Source: a bacterium
GTDB lineage: Bacteria > Verrucomicrobiota > Kiritimatiellia > CAIKKV01 > CAITUY01
Assembly: GCA_037128595.1 (NCBI GenBank)
Contig: JBAXWB010000001.1
Coordinates: 62,001-126,000 of the forward strand
Direction: 5' to 3'
DNA: 64,000 nucleotides
The position numbers and the translations under genes are program-made. The first letter of the stretch is position 1; each line of letters opens with the position of its first letter. This document shows positions 34,490-44,046 of the stretch, piece after piece. The notes beneath the pieces are model-generated. The model saw only the letters and a list, made by a program, of their open reading frames with translations, did not search any database and was not told the DNA's origin.

Positions 34490-36181
34490 ATGAATAAAGT
34501 AATAAATATCAGTGGCGGCATGTTGAGGACTTGGCATCTGGTGGCGGGGCTTCTCCTGATGCCCTTGATGGGTCAGGCGGCGGTCAGCACCTGGACGAGC
34601 GCCAGTGGTGGCGCGTGGGAGACGGGTGCGGATTGGCTTGGAGGCGTAGCGCCGTCCAATAATATTGTTTGGATTACCAATAACCTGAGCAAGACGGTAA
34701 CGATCAGTGGCTCGACCTCATCGGACTACCTGACGCAGACCAATTTGTATGTCGAAGCGCCGGTTGGTTACACCAATACCCTTCTGCTCTCCGGTAACAC
34801 CAGTCCTTTGGTGGTGCTTGGCGATGTTGTAGGGGCGGGGATGATCGGATATAACGCCAACCGGGTCGGATCACTTGTAATCAACAACGGGTGGCTCTCG
34901 ACCATCGGCTGTCTCAATGTGGGAAACAATGGAATTGGTCTGATGACCGTCTCAAATGGCTTCTGGACTACCTTCCAATTAAAAGTGGGAACCGCATCTA
35001 ATTCGTTTGGCAAACTGAGCCTGATTGGCGGAACCAATATGGTTACCTCTACGGGTGTGAGCTTGCAAATAGGTCTCTCAACCGGGAGCGTTGGCGTTGT
35101 AGATATGTCTGGTGGGCTACTGCTGGCCACTAATTCTCCCACTTGTCACATTGGAGCTTATGGCATTGGTACGATGACCATTTCGGGAGGGAAAGCAGTA
35201 ATAACCAGTTTAAATGTTGGCTATTATGCATCATCTTCCGGCACCCTGAATCTGTCTGGGGGTACACTTGAGATTGCCAGTCCCGGGACCTTTGCTGCGG
35301 GTGCACTATCTGGTAGTACGGGATCTGTTGTCATGACGGGTGGGGTGCTTATTACCACGAATAATGCGCAGCCAAATAAGGCCGTAATCGGGAGTTCCGG
35401 GGTCGGATCCATGACTATATCGAACGGGCAGTGGTTCGCAACTAGTTTTGCCGTTGGGAATAATTCTCCTACGAATGGCGTGACTTCTAAAGGCACACTG
35501 ACGATTGCAGGTGGGGAGATAATCGCATCGGCTTCCGCGAACGCTGGTTATGTGGCGGGCGCCAGTAATAATACAATTCTCATTACGGGAGGCCTCTTGG
35601 AAGCCGCGACTCTGGCATGCCCGAATGGCGGAGGGAACATCATTAGCAATGCCGGAGGCGTCTACCAGTTCACGCCGGCAACCGCCATAGTGATTACCAC
35701 AAACGGCGGACCGGTGGTGCTCAATGGCGGGACTCTCTCTTTCCGCAATTTTGCAGGTGCTTCAGGTGGTACAAGTGTGGATGTGAGGGGCAACCAAACC
35801 GGAACGGCACTGACCAATATGACTTTCACCACGGGAGGCCAGAACGCCTTCCGGCTGAACAACGCGACCAACGCGACGACGGGTCAGTCCTATACTTTTA
35901 ATTCCGGTCTGGGCGCCACCAACTATGTGCGGCTGGAACTCGTGAGCGGGACGACCTGCTACCGGGGCGGTAGCGCAACCATTGGGAGCGGTGGCTCGCT
36001 GCTGGTTTCCAACACCCTTGTGACATTTATTAGCCCCCGCTTACCAACTCCTCCGCCAGTGTTATTCTGGCGGGGCCCAGCACCATTACGGCGGGAAGTA
36101 ACCTGGTCTGGATTTCAGGATCAGCAGCTACAACCACCGTCGGACTGGTTACATTTAATTCCGCCACCACCAATGTGTTGA
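34490..36181 (+). CDS. Autotransporter-type beta-helix protein, N-terminal part (frameshifted)
   Basis: 563 aa in this frame. After a signal peptide (LVAGLLLMPLMGQA) it consists of repeating Gly/Ser/Thr/Asn-rich units such as GIGTMTISGGKAVITSLNVG, a right-handed beta-helix pattern. The last ~50 residues become Pro/Arg-rich (FISPRLPTPPPVLFWRGPAP), unlike the rest. From about 36034 the +1-shifted frame continues the normal repeat pattern without a break. The junction is a run of five C's at 36034-36038; one more C would restore one protein of about 742 residues. This could be a true frameshift, slippage-controlled expression or an assembly error. GGGGG precedes the ATG. Confidence 0.8.
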   Translation: MNKVINISGGMLRTWHLVAGLLLMPLMGQAAVSTWTSASGGAWETGADWLGGVAPSNNIVWITNNLSKTVTISGSTSSDYLTQTNLYVEAPVGYTNTLLLSGNTSPLVVLGDVVGAGMIGYNANRVGSLVINNGWLSTIGCLNVGNNGIGLMTVSNGFWTTFQLKVGTASNSFGKLSLIGGTNMVTSTGVSLQIGLSTGSVGVVDMSGGLLLATNSPTCHIGAYGIGTMTISGGKAVITSLNVGYYASSSGTLNLSGGTLEIASPGTFAAGALSGSTGSVVMTGGVLITTNNAQPNKAVIGSSGVGSMTISNGQWFATSFAVGNNSPTNGVTSKGTLTIAGGEIIASASANAGYVAGASNNTILITGGLLEAATLACPNGGGNIISNAGGVYQFTPATAIVITTNGGPVVLNGGTLSFRNFAGASGGTSVDVRGNQTGTALTNMTFTTGGQNAFRLNNATNATTGQSYTFNSGLGATNYVRLELVSGTTCYRGGSATIGSGGSLLVSNTLVTFISPRLPTPPPVLFWRGPAPLRREVTWSGFQDQQLQPPSDWLHLIPPPPMC

Positions 36182-36720
36182 GCAGTGGATCGGTTGATTT
36201 TTGCCAGCTGGCGGGAGCGACCCAGGCCCTCAATGGCGTCGTGGCCGGTTCTGGTGGTCTCGTGAAAAGTGGGGCTGGAGTCCTGATCCTAGCCGGGAGC
36301 AACACCTACAGCGGGGTCACGCTGGTCAGCAACGGGATCCTTCAGGTGAATGGTTCTATCCACAGTAGCGTCACCGCATCAGGAACCGGAACCCTGGCCG
36401 GAACGGGCACCGTGTACGGGGCGGTATCCGGAACGGGGCGGATCACCGCGACCATCACGAACAACAGTGGCGGTGCCGAATGCATCACCGTGAGCGGCAC
36501 CCTGGATGTGTCCGGTGCGGTGCTCAGCGTGCTTGATCCGGGGATCAACTTGTTGACAAGCAGTTCCGCTTATACGGTTGCCAGATTCACGCCGGGCGGC
36601 TTGACGGGGACGTTTGTTTCCAATGATCTGCCTCAGGGATGGTTGGTTAGATATAATAATGGAGCCGGCACGATACAGGTCTACCGGGGACATCCCGGCA
36701 CCCTCATCAAGATTCAGTAG
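36034..36720 (+). CDS. Autotransporter-type beta-helix protein, C-terminal part (shifted frame)
   Basis: This frame opens after a TAG at 36031 and continues the upstream protein: PPLTNSSASVILAGPSTITA, then an autotransporter-associated beta-strand repeat (GLVKSGAGVLILAGSNTYSG, VTLVSNGILQVNGS). No start codon with a ribosome-binding site lies near the junction, so it is best read as the 3' half of the preceding gene. There is no autotransporter barrel or PEP-CTERM tail; it ends GTLIKIQ, resembling the end of the next protein (GVIFKIR). Confidence 0.72.
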   Translation, partial: PPLTNSSASVILAGPSTITAGSNLVWISGSAATTTVGLVTFNSATTNVLSSGSVDFCQLAGATQALNGVVAGSGGLVKSGAGVLILAGSNTYSGVTLVSNGILQVNGSIHSSVTASGTGTLAGTGTVYGAVSGTGRITATITNNSGGAECITVSGTLDVSGAVLSVLDPGINLLTSSSAYTVARFTPGGLTGTFVSNDLPQGWLVRYNNGAGTIQVYRGHPGTLIKIQ

Positions 36721-36754
36721 TATCAAGGACTGAATGAAGAAAGGGGGGCTCTGC

Positions 36755-38857
36755 ATGAATACGTTCACAATCAAAGCGCGGGTGTTGGCGGGGCTGATGG
36801 CACTGTGTTTTGCGACCACGGGCTGGGCGGTTGCTCCGCCCTGGGATGAGGGGTTTGAAGCGTATCCGGTCAATACGGCTCTTAGCGACGTAACGGGCTG
36901 GGGAGGGACTGACCCCACCGTGAAGGTTCAAACCAATGTCGTCTCGAGTCCTGCGTTGGGAACCAATGCCGTGGTGATGCTGCCGGATAAAATCGCGTCC
37001 AACCTGGTGGTCTCGGCCAGCCTGACCAATGTGTGGTTTGACTTCTATCTGACCAATTCAATGGCCATGGCGGTGGGCAGCGTCGGGGGTGAGGTCATCG
37101 ACTCCAACATGACGGTGCAGCTCTATATTGAGACGAACGGGTATCCCGTGGCGTGGCACCCGGTGAGCAACGCCTGGGTGGTCTGCAGCAATGACTACTG
37201 GGGGACCCCGACGACGGCTTTCAACACCAATCCCTGGATGCGGTTCACGGTATGCGCCAACTACAGCAACAAGACGGCCGCCGTGTTTCTCAACCAGCAT
37301 CTGCTCCTCCAGCAGGTGCGTTTTATCGATACGAACCGGACCCAGAGCGGGCGGTTTCAACTGGATGGGGGATCGGCGGTCACCTCCTATTTTGACGAGG
37401 TGTCTGTCCGGTATGTGCCCACAAACATGACGGCGGATCTGGATAACGACGGCATGGCGGATGCCGATGAGATCAATCTCTATAGTTCGGTGGGACTCCG
37501 TCACCGTCCGCTGATCACCGTCACCCAGCCGGCGAATGGGGCGATCACTCCTGCCGGTTCGTTCGATATCCTGCCCGGTAGCACTACAAACTTCTCAGTG
37601 CAGGCGCTCCCGGCGTATGGTGTTTCTCAACTCATGACGAATGGGCAGTCGGTGGGGGCATTCACAGGGCAGAACACAAGAAATGCATCCTTTTCGTGGG
37701 CAACGATGATCCCGGCTGGGCTGTCGGATGGAAGTTTCTCGGCCACGATAACCTATACCGCCCGGCGCTATGTACCTGCCGATTACCCCACGATACAAAG
37801 CGCCTTAACCGCGGCGATTGCCGGTGACTCGGTGATTGTTAGTAATGGGCCCTATTCCGAGAGTGTGACGCTTGGGAATGGAGTGAATTTGGTGGCCACG
37901 AATGCGACGATAACAGGGCTCACCGTGGCTCCCGGCACGACCGGTATGGTCGTGGCGACGACAGGGTTAATGGTCGGAGTCACGACTGTCAACGGGCTAC
38001 TGATAGTGAGCAACGGTGCGGTTAATCTTGGGACGCTGGTGATCGGGGCGGGGGGCACGGTTCAGGTGGTGAACGCGACCTCCTTCATTGTGAATGGCAC
38101 GACGATGAGTGGAACATTTACTTTGGATGCCTCCTGGGGTGCGGTCATCCGGGCTCAGACCCCTCCGTTCACTGATGATTTCGAACGGTATGCCAATAAC
38201 GCAGGAATGGCTTCCATGGGATTCTATGGCTGGGGAACGCCGGATGGCGGCATCATTGTGCAAAGATCCGTGGTGACGCAGGGGGTGCAGGCGGTCGTGA
38301 TGCCGAGTAACACCATGCTGTCCAACAGTCTGGCTGCCAGCGCCTCGTCGAATGTCTGGGCGGAATGGAACTACCGTGAGTCTGGCCGCATTGATGAATC
38401 CACAGTATTTGTGACGGGGGAGGATACCAATCTGACGGTGTTGCTATTTATCAACACAAGCAATTATGTGACGGTGTTCAATCCCGAGCAGGGGTGCTGT
38501 AGTGTTTTATCCAATGATGTGTGGAACCAGCCGGTAGTTCCGTTGTCAACGTCGGATTGGCCTCGAATTGCGGTGAACATGAACTACCTGACCCGCCGCG
38601 CCGCCGTGATGTTGAATGGGCGGTTGCTGGTGCAGGAATTGCGATTCATCAATACGAATCAGGTAAACTGTGAGCGGCTGGAGTGGGAGGCCGGCACAGC
38701 GGGTCCCTCGTATCTGGATGACTTAAAAGTCTGGACCAATGCTGTGCCTGTCCATTCCCTGGACGGAGATGGTGATGGGACGCCAGATGCCGAGGAAATT
38801 GATCATAGCGGCAATGTATTTTTCTGGCCCAATGGTGTGATTTTTAAAATTCGTTGA
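36755..38857 (+). CDS. Secreted two-repeat LamG-like protein with EF-hand-like calcium motifs
   Basis: 700 aa. The signal peptide ends near FATTGWA. Two homologous units (about 25-245 and 470-690) each begin with FExY...GWG, contain a strand-rich jelly-roll-like domain (NPWMRFTVCANYSNKTAAVF; SDWPRIAVNMNYLTRRAAVM), and end in a thrombospondin-3/dockerin-like calcium motif (DLDNDGMADADE; SLDGDGDGTPDAEE). Between them is a beta-helix-like stretch with a pectate-lyase-like phrase (DYPTIQSALTAAIAGDSVIV). It is probably a surface glycan-binding or matrix protein. GGGGGG lies 6-7 nt upstream of the chosen ATG; ATG 36734 with AAGGA is an alternative. Confidence 0.8.
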   Translation: MNTFTIKARVLAGLMALCFATTGWAVAPPWDEGFEAYPVNTALSDVTGWGGTDPTVKVQTNVVSSPALGTNAVVMLPDKIASNLVVSASLTNVWFDFYLTNSMAMAVGSVGGEVIDSNMTVQLYIETNGYPVAWHPVSNAWVVCSNDYWGTPTTAFNTNPWMRFTVCANYSNKTAAVFLNQHLLLQQVRFIDTNRTQSGRFQLDGGSAVTSYFDEVSVRYVPTNMTADLDNDGMADADEINLYSSVGLRHRPLITVTQPANGAITPAGSFDILPGSTTNFSVQALPAYGVSQLMTNGQSVGAFTGQNTRNASFSWATMIPAGLSDGSFSATITYTARRYVPADYPTIQSALTAAIAGDSVIVSNGPYSESVTLGNGVNLVATNATITGLTVAPGTTGMVVATTGLMVGVTTVNGLLIVSNGAVNLGTLVIGAGGTVQVVNATSFIVNGTTMSGTFTLDASWGAVIRAQTPPFTDDFERYANNAGMASMGFYGWGTPDGGIIVQRSVVTQGVQAVVMPSNTMLSNSLAASASSNVWAEWNYRESGRIDESTVFVTGEDTNLTVLLFINTSNYVTVFNPEQGCCSVLSNDVWNQPVVPLSTSDWPRIAVNMNYLTRRAAVMLNGRLLVQELRFINTNQVNCERLEWEAGTAGPSYLDDLKVWTNAVPVHSLDGDGDGTPDAEEIDHSGNVFFWPNGVIFKIR

Positions 38858-38896
38858 GTCTTTCGGACAACAGCAAGTGGAGAAAAGGTTGTATTT

Positions 38897-39742
38897 ATGA
38901 AAATTGATGCTCATGCGCACGGTATGCATGCCGAACTGAATGACAAAGGGCGGCGCATTCCGCCAGTCGTATCAGGCTGGAAATCGACGGACGGTTCGCC
39001 GGAGGCCCACGTCAGGGAACATAACAAGCATGGGATTGATAAAGTGCTACTACTCGATCCGCCGAATGTCGTGTTTGAGATGAAGCAGGTGTTTGGCGAT
39101 TTCGTCATGCCCTGCCCGCAGGTGGAAATGGACAAGAGCTCGCCGGCAGAAATTGCTTCTTTGCTGGACCGCGGTGCGGTGGGGATCAAATTTATCGCCC
39201 CCATGCATCCGTATGGGGATAACCGCTATCTGCCTCTTTATGAAGTGGTTCGGAACTATCGGGCATTAGCGGTTTTCCACACCGGCAACCTGGTGCATGA
39301 GTTTTTCGATCCGGGTGGTCCCTTGGCCCGGCCCGACTGGATTACCATCACGCATATGCGCCCGGCGGAATTGGATCGGATTACCCGCGCCTTTCCCGAT
39401 CTCAAAATCCTCATGGCGCATTTTGGGAATCCGTGGTGGGAAGAGGCGTGGACCGTGCTGAAGAGCAATAAGAACGTCTATGCCGACCTCTCCGGGGGGA
39501 CGGCCTATATGAAGTCCATGAATATGTGGAAGGATCTTTTTGTGCCCAATGGCACGTTGCATGAAAAGTCGGTATCCAAATTATGTTACGCCGCTGATGA
39601 TTCGGTGTGTCATGCCGGGTACTTCGGATATGATAAATTTATTGAGTTTTATGAGCGGTTTTATGAGGCGCTGAATTTGCCGGAGGACATCCGTCAAAAA
39701 ATTGACCGGAAAAACATCATCATGTTAACAGATCGGAAATAA
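38897..39742 (+). CDS. Amidohydrolase-family (TIM-barrel) metal-dependent hydrolase
   Basis: 281 aa, cytoplasmic. N-terminal metal motif DAHAHG (H5, H7), followed by GIKFIAPMHPYGD, LAVFHTGNLVHEF and ILMAHFGNPWW, which match the amidohydrolase_2/uronate-isomerase-like barrel. The reaction is likely hydrolysis or decarboxylation of a small carbon compound; the substrate is unknown. GGAG and AAGG lie upstream. It is followed 5 nt later by the GH4 gene, so the two are probably one transcript. Confidence 0.86.
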   Translation: MKIDAHAHGMHAELNDKGRRIPPVVSGWKSTDGSPEAHVREHNKHGIDKVLLLDPPNVVFEMKQVFGDFVMPCPQVEMDKSSPAEIASLLDRGAVGIKFIAPMHPYGDNRYLPLYEVVRNYRALAVFHTGNLVHEFFDPGGPLARPDWITITHMRPAELDRITRAFPDLKILMAHFGNPWWEEAWTVLKSNKNVYADLSGGTAYMKSMNMWKDLFVPNGTLHEKSVSKLCYAADDSVCHAGYFGYDKFIEFYERFYEALNLPEDIRQKIDRKNIIMLTDRK

Positions 39743-39747
39743 TCACT

Positions 39748-41148
39748 ATGCACGCAGAGATCAAATCGGAGGAGTTGAAAATAGCCTATATCGGGGGTGG
39801 TTCCCGGGGGTGGGCGTGGGGATTGATGAGCGACCTCTGTTCTGAGCCACGTCTGACTGGTGTGGTTCGCCTTTACGACATAGATCGTGCGGCGGCGGAG
39901 GATAACGTGGTGATCGGGAATAAGCACTCCGCGCATCCCGATGCCCTGTCCCGCTGGAGTTATGAGGCCGTGCATTCCCTGTCGGACGCCTTGCGTGGTG
40001 CTGATTTCGTGGTCATCTCCATCATGCCGGGCACTCTCGATGAAATGGCGAGCGATGTCCACACGCCGGAGAAGTACGGCATTTATCATTCGGTCGGCGA
40101 TACCGTCGGACCCGGTGGAATTGTACGTTCCTTGCGGACCATTCCGATGTATGTGGAATTTGCCGAGGCCATTCGCGCCTATTGTCCCAACGCCTGGGTG
40201 ATCAATTATACCAATCCGATGACGGTCTGTGTGCGCACCCTCTCGGCGGTCTTCCCGGAGGTCAAGGTATTTGGCTGTTGTCATGAAGTGTTCGGGACGC
40301 AGGATACGCTGGCCCTGATGATCAAGGAGAAGTTTGGCGTGGAGAGCGTGAAGCGTCAGGAGATTCGCTGCAATGTGCTGGGGATCAATCATTTCACCTG
40401 GTTCAACGAGGCCTCCTGGCAGGGGCATGACCTGATGCCGATGTATCGTGAGTTTGCGGAAAAATATGCCGATGGCTTTTACGGGCATAATAAAAATGAC
40501 CCGGAAGCATGGAAGGTTAACCACACCGGTATGGCTTCACGTGTCAAACTGGACCTGACCCGGCGCTTTGGCATGATTGCTTCCGCGGGCGACCGGCACA
40601 TGGCCGAATTTTGTCCACGCGCCTGGTACATGAAAGACCTGGCCACCGTCGCGCACTGGAAGTTCCAGCTGACGTCGGTTGCGGTCCGCCGTGAAATTGA
40701 CACCAAACGCATCGCTAAGTCACGCCGTCTTCTGAGCGGCGAGGATCCCATTAAACTCCATCTTACAGGCGAGGAGGGGGTCCATCAGATTGCCGCCCTC
40801 ATGGGCTTGGAGGAGCTGTTCACGAATGTCAACGTGCCGAATGTCGGCCAGATGTCCGGCTTCCCTCTGGGCGCCGTGGTGGAAACCAATGCGATGTTCC
40901 GGGGTGATTCGGTGCGCCCGATCAGTGCCGGCACCCTGCCGGAGGCGCTGAACGGGATGCTCCTCCACCACGTCAAGAATCAGGAGACCACCGTGCGCGC
41001 CGGGATCACCCGCGATGCCCATCTGGCCTTCCAGGCCTTTGTTACCGATCCATTGGTGACAGGGCTTTCGCTGGGTGAGGCCGAAAGCCTGTTCTCGGAA
41101 ATGTTGAAAAACACTCGGAAGTATCTGCCGGGCTGGAAGCTGGAGTGA
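39748..41148 (+). CDS. GH4 family NAD-dependent glycosidase (CHE-motif uronidase type)
   Basis: 466 aa. N-terminal Rossmann loop IAYIGGGSRGWAWG (about 12-25), INYTNPMTV and the metal-site Cys/His pair (CHE at 178-180; GINHFTWF with H215). In GH4, the CHE variant is associated with alpha-glucuronidase/alpha-galacturonidase activity, whereas CHSV, CDMP and CNVP variants mark galactosidase, glucosidase and phospho-glycosidase groups. A uronide substrate is therefore favoured. The enzyme uses NAD+ and Mn2+ by an oxidation-elimination mechanism in the cytoplasm. Between the amidohydrolase and the (alpha/alpha)6 hydrolase genes. Confidence 0.91.
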   Translation: MHAEIKSEELKIAYIGGGSRGWAWGLMSDLCSEPRLTGVVRLYDIDRAAAEDNVVIGNKHSAHPDALSRWSYEAVHSLSDALRGADFVVISIMPGTLDEMASDVHTPEKYGIYHSVGDTVGPGGIVRSLRTIPMYVEFAEAIRAYCPNAWVINYTNPMTVCVRTLSAVFPEVKVFGCCHEVFGTQDTLALMIKEKFGVESVKRQEIRCNVLGINHFTWFNEASWQGHDLMPMYREFAEKYADGFYGHNKNDPEAWKVNHTGMASRVKLDLTRRFGMIASAGDRHMAEFCPRAWYMKDLATVAHWKFQLTSVAVRREIDTKRIAKSRRLLSGEDPIKLHLTGEEGVHQIAALMGLEELFTNVNVPNVGQMSGFPLGAVVETNAMFRGDSVRPISAGTLPEALNGMLLHHVKNQETTVRAGITRDAHLAFQAFVTDPLVTGLSLGEAESLFSEMLKNTRKYLPGWKLE

Positions 41149-41154
41149 GATAAG

Positions 41155-43881
41155 ATGACAACAGGGTGTTTGAAGTTAGGGACAAATTGGGGCCCTTTTT
41201 CTCCCGTCTATACGGGAATCTCCCATATTCTGGATGCGGCACAGGGCTCGATGACGGATCTGGCGCTTTTCACAGGACGGCGTGAGCCTGCCTCGGTCAT
41301 TCTGCCGGATACCATTTTCGACTACGTGCAGAACGTCAAGAGCGGCGTGCGACTGGCCACGGTGCGCGTGGTGCCTGAAGACGTTGCAACGGATTATTCC
41401 TCGTTCTCCTTGAGAAACTATCTGGATCCCCATGGGGATACCGCTCTGGCAAAGTTTACCGTTGAGAGTGACGAACGCATGCGGTGCGAGATAACCTTCC
41501 GTAACGCCTCGGATGAAAATCGGGAATACTTCTATGGACTGGGGCTCAGCGTGGTTGATGCGCGTCGGAAGGTGAGTCTGAAAAAGGTGCTGAGATCATG
41601 GTGGTTGCCGGCGAAAGATTATACGGCCATCGAAGCCTATCAAAAGGCGTTTGGGCTGGGATGCCGGCAGTGTCTCTCGCGAGTATTCTCGTGGGGGGTT
41701 GAGTCGGAAATGCTTGCCCAGGCATTCGGGGGATGGGAAGGGGACCGGGTCTCCTACCATACGACGTTGCCGAAACCCGTGCAGGACGGATATGTCTATT
41801 TCCGTTACATTAAATACAGTGCCATGAGTCAGCGGTGGGAGCTGCGGATCAATGGGAATGCGACGGCCTTCTGTTTCCCGCAAACCTGGGAAATTCCCGG
41901 CGGCCTCTGGGGGAAAAATCGGGATGCTTACGAGGAGTGGCGGTTGCTGAGAGTGCCCATCGGGCGCGTTTCTGAAGCCGATCTTAACATCGAGCTTCGT
42001 CCGCTTGAGGCGCCGGGCAATGACACGGCGCGGATCTGGCTGGATGGGATGCTTTTCAATGAGGGGCGACTCCCGGGTGATAAAGGGGCATCGGAATTGT
42101 TGCCGACCCTGCTGGTCGATGAGCCGCGTCGGGATGATGCCCGGGTGGAATTGGCTTCGTCTGACGGATCAACCGTTCAATTCCGGATCATCCTGCAAGA
42201 CGAGCCGGAGCGGATCGAAACGGTGCTTTTGGAGGGCATGACGCCTCAGGCCCGGAGCGGAAACGGTTCCTTCCTGGCCCATCTACGCAAACGGTTTGAG
42301 CTTCCCGCCGCCCTGTTGGAGAGAGATTCAACGGTGAGTCCTTGGGGGGCCGCGGACAGCGATCCGATCACGGTTCCCGCACACTCTGAACGAACCGTTG
42401 GGTTCACGTTGTGCATGGACCGGCCCACCGCCAATTCGCTCGTCGAGGATGAAGGAACCGTTCTGCCTTCCCGAACCAGCCCTCCGCAGGGCCCGTATTC
42501 AGAAATGGCGGCACGCCTGAGAGATGTCCTGCTGTTCAACGTCAACTATCCGATGAAACTGTTTGGCGCGCCTTCCCCTTATTACGTGCCATCCAAATAT
42601 TTTCCTCTGCCTTACTCCTGGGATGGCGGGTTAACGGCGGTCGGGATGACCACGTTTGCGCCGGGGCTGGCGCTGCAGCAGGCCAGCTACTTTTTCACCG
42701 GGGAGGAACAGGATTTCCCCTGTCTCTACTGCGGTTCACCGGTGCCCACGCCGCTGTATGCCCTGTGGGAAGTGTATCAGGCCACACAGGATCGATCAGC
42801 CCTTGCGGGCGCCTATGCCGGGGCCAAGCGGATGTATGATTTCTATCTGGGCCGCACGCCTGGGAGTGTCGTGAATGCCCATAATGACGGGATGTTGAGC
42901 ACCTATCCCTACAACTACAACCTGGGTATTGATGATCATCCGATTCAACGCTGGGCTGAAGAACAGAAGCTCACGGACAAGGGGGTCTATTCTTTAATCC
43001 TTATGGCTCAGATGCTCCGTATGGCACGCATGTTGCGCAATATGGCCTATGTACTTGAAAAGGGGGCGGATGCGGAGCAGTACCGGTGTGATTCAGAGTT
43101 GCTGGGGGGCATCATCGATAATCAGATGTGGGATGAAAAGAGCGGGCTTTATGGGTGGCTCTGCCGGACCGAGCAGGGTGTTGAGCCCCTGCTGTTGGAT
43201 GGAAGCGCTGGCGATCCCTCGGGCTGTGCCTTCCTGCCGCTATTTGCCGGACTGACCACACATAAGGAGAGGCTGATTAAGCAGCTGATGGATCAGGCCC
43301 GTTTCCTTACCCCGTGGGGCATCTCATCGGTGGATATGACCGCGCCCTGCTATAATCCGAAAGGTTATTGGAACGGCGGGATCTGGCCGGTGATGCAGTG
43401 GTATATCTGGCGTGGCTTGCTCGAGTCGGGCGAACCGGTTCTGGCGCGGAAGGTGGCTGAGTTGATCCTGAATACCTGGCAACAGTTCTTCGATAAGGAT
43501 CATTATCTGGGCGAACACTACATGATCGAGCCGGCACAGATGAATGGGGCGCCGAACTTCGGCGGCTTGTCTGCCGTGTTGCTCCCCATGTGCGCGGCCT
43601 ATTATACCGCGTACCAGGTGACGCCCTGCTACGATGTCATTATCATGAAGCAGAGCGTTGACCCTGTGTCAGATACATTGTCCTTAACGCTCAGTGCCCC
43701 GTATTTGTCGGCAGCTAAGCATGACCTGCTGGTCAACATGGGCAAAGGCAAAACGCAATACGCGTGCATCGTGAATGGCCAGTTGCTCGGTGAATATACT
43801 TCCGATGACTACGGCCATCTGTCGCTGCAGCTACCCCGCCCATCAGGACAGGATGAGGTAGTGATAAGGAGAAAATCTTAA
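41155..43881 (+). CDS. (alpha/alpha)6-barrel glycoside hydrolase, GH63/MGH1-like
   Basis: 908 aa, no signal peptide. N-terminal beta-sandwich domains (about 1-440) precede an (alpha/alpha)6 barrel with YSWDGGLTAVGM (W489-D490) and YWNGGIWPVMQWYIWRG (738-754), the hallmarks of the GH63/GH37/MGH1 clan. HNDGMLSTYPYNYN and LLLDGSAGDPSGC lie in the catalytic half. It probably cleaves an alpha-linked oligosaccharide inside the cell; the substrate is unknown. It begins 6 nt after GH4 and the two enzymes likely act in sequence. Confidence 0.8.
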   Translation: MTTGCLKLGTNWGPFSPVYTGISHILDAAQGSMTDLALFTGRREPASVILPDTIFDYVQNVKSGVRLATVRVVPEDVATDYSSFSLRNYLDPHGDTALAKFTVESDERMRCEITFRNASDENREYFYGLGLSVVDARRKVSLKKVLRSWWLPAKDYTAIEAYQKAFGLGCRQCLSRVFSWGVESEMLAQAFGGWEGDRVSYHTTLPKPVQDGYVYFRYIKYSAMSQRWELRINGNATAFCFPQTWEIPGGLWGKNRDAYEEWRLLRVPIGRVSEADLNIELRPLEAPGNDTARIWLDGMLFNEGRLPGDKGASELLPTLLVDEPRRDDARVELASSDGSTVQFRIILQDEPERIETVLLEGMTPQARSGNGSFLAHLRKRFELPAALLERDSTVSPWGAADSDPITVPAHSERTVGFTLCMDRPTANSLVEDEGTVLPSRTSPPQGPYSEMAARLRDVLLFNVNYPMKLFGAPSPYYVPSKYFPLPYSWDGGLTAVGMTTFAPGLALQQASYFFTGEEQDFPCLYCGSPVPTPLYALWEVYQATQDRSALAGAYAGAKRMYDFYLGRTPGSVVNAHNDGMLSTYPYNYNLGIDDHPIQRWAEEQKLTDKGVYSLILMAQMLRMARMLRNMAYVLEKGADAEQYRCDSELLGGIIDNQMWDEKSGLYGWLCRTEQGVEPLLLDGSAGDPSGCAFLPLFAGLTTHKERLIKQLMDQARFLTPWGISSVDMTAPCYNPKGYWNGGIWPVMQWYIWRGLLESGEPVLARKVAELILNTWQQFFDKDHYLGEHYMIEPAQMNGAPNFGGLSAVLLPMCAAYYTAYQVTPCYDVIIMKQSVDPVSDTLSLTLSAPYLSAAKHDLLVNMGKGKTQYACIVNGQLLGEYTSDDYGHLSLQLPRPSGQDEVVIRRKS

Positions 43882-43893
43882 TGATGGGCGCCA

Positions 43894-44010
43894 CTTGCAA
43901 AACTCGAAGAGGTTGCGACGGAGCGCAACCCTCCATTGAGCAAGTGTTTTTTTGGAGGGTTTCGGTTCGTCGAAACCGTCTTCGGCCGTATCATCGGTGA
44001 ATTTTGCAAG
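43894..44010. repeat. Family II structured repeat, copy 2
   Basis: Outer arms CTTGCAAAA (43894) and TTTTGCAAG (to 44010) enclose the family II core (43906-43985). Left hairpin GGTTGCG...CGCAACC and right hairpin GGTTTCG...CGAAACC differ from each other at positions that keep their own stems paired. CCTCCA/TGGAGG forms the central pairing. Fills the interval between the GH63-like and SGNH genes. Confidence 0.87.
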
Positions 44011-44046
44011 CGGCTCACGAGTCCAATAAATTAAGAGGGAATCATA

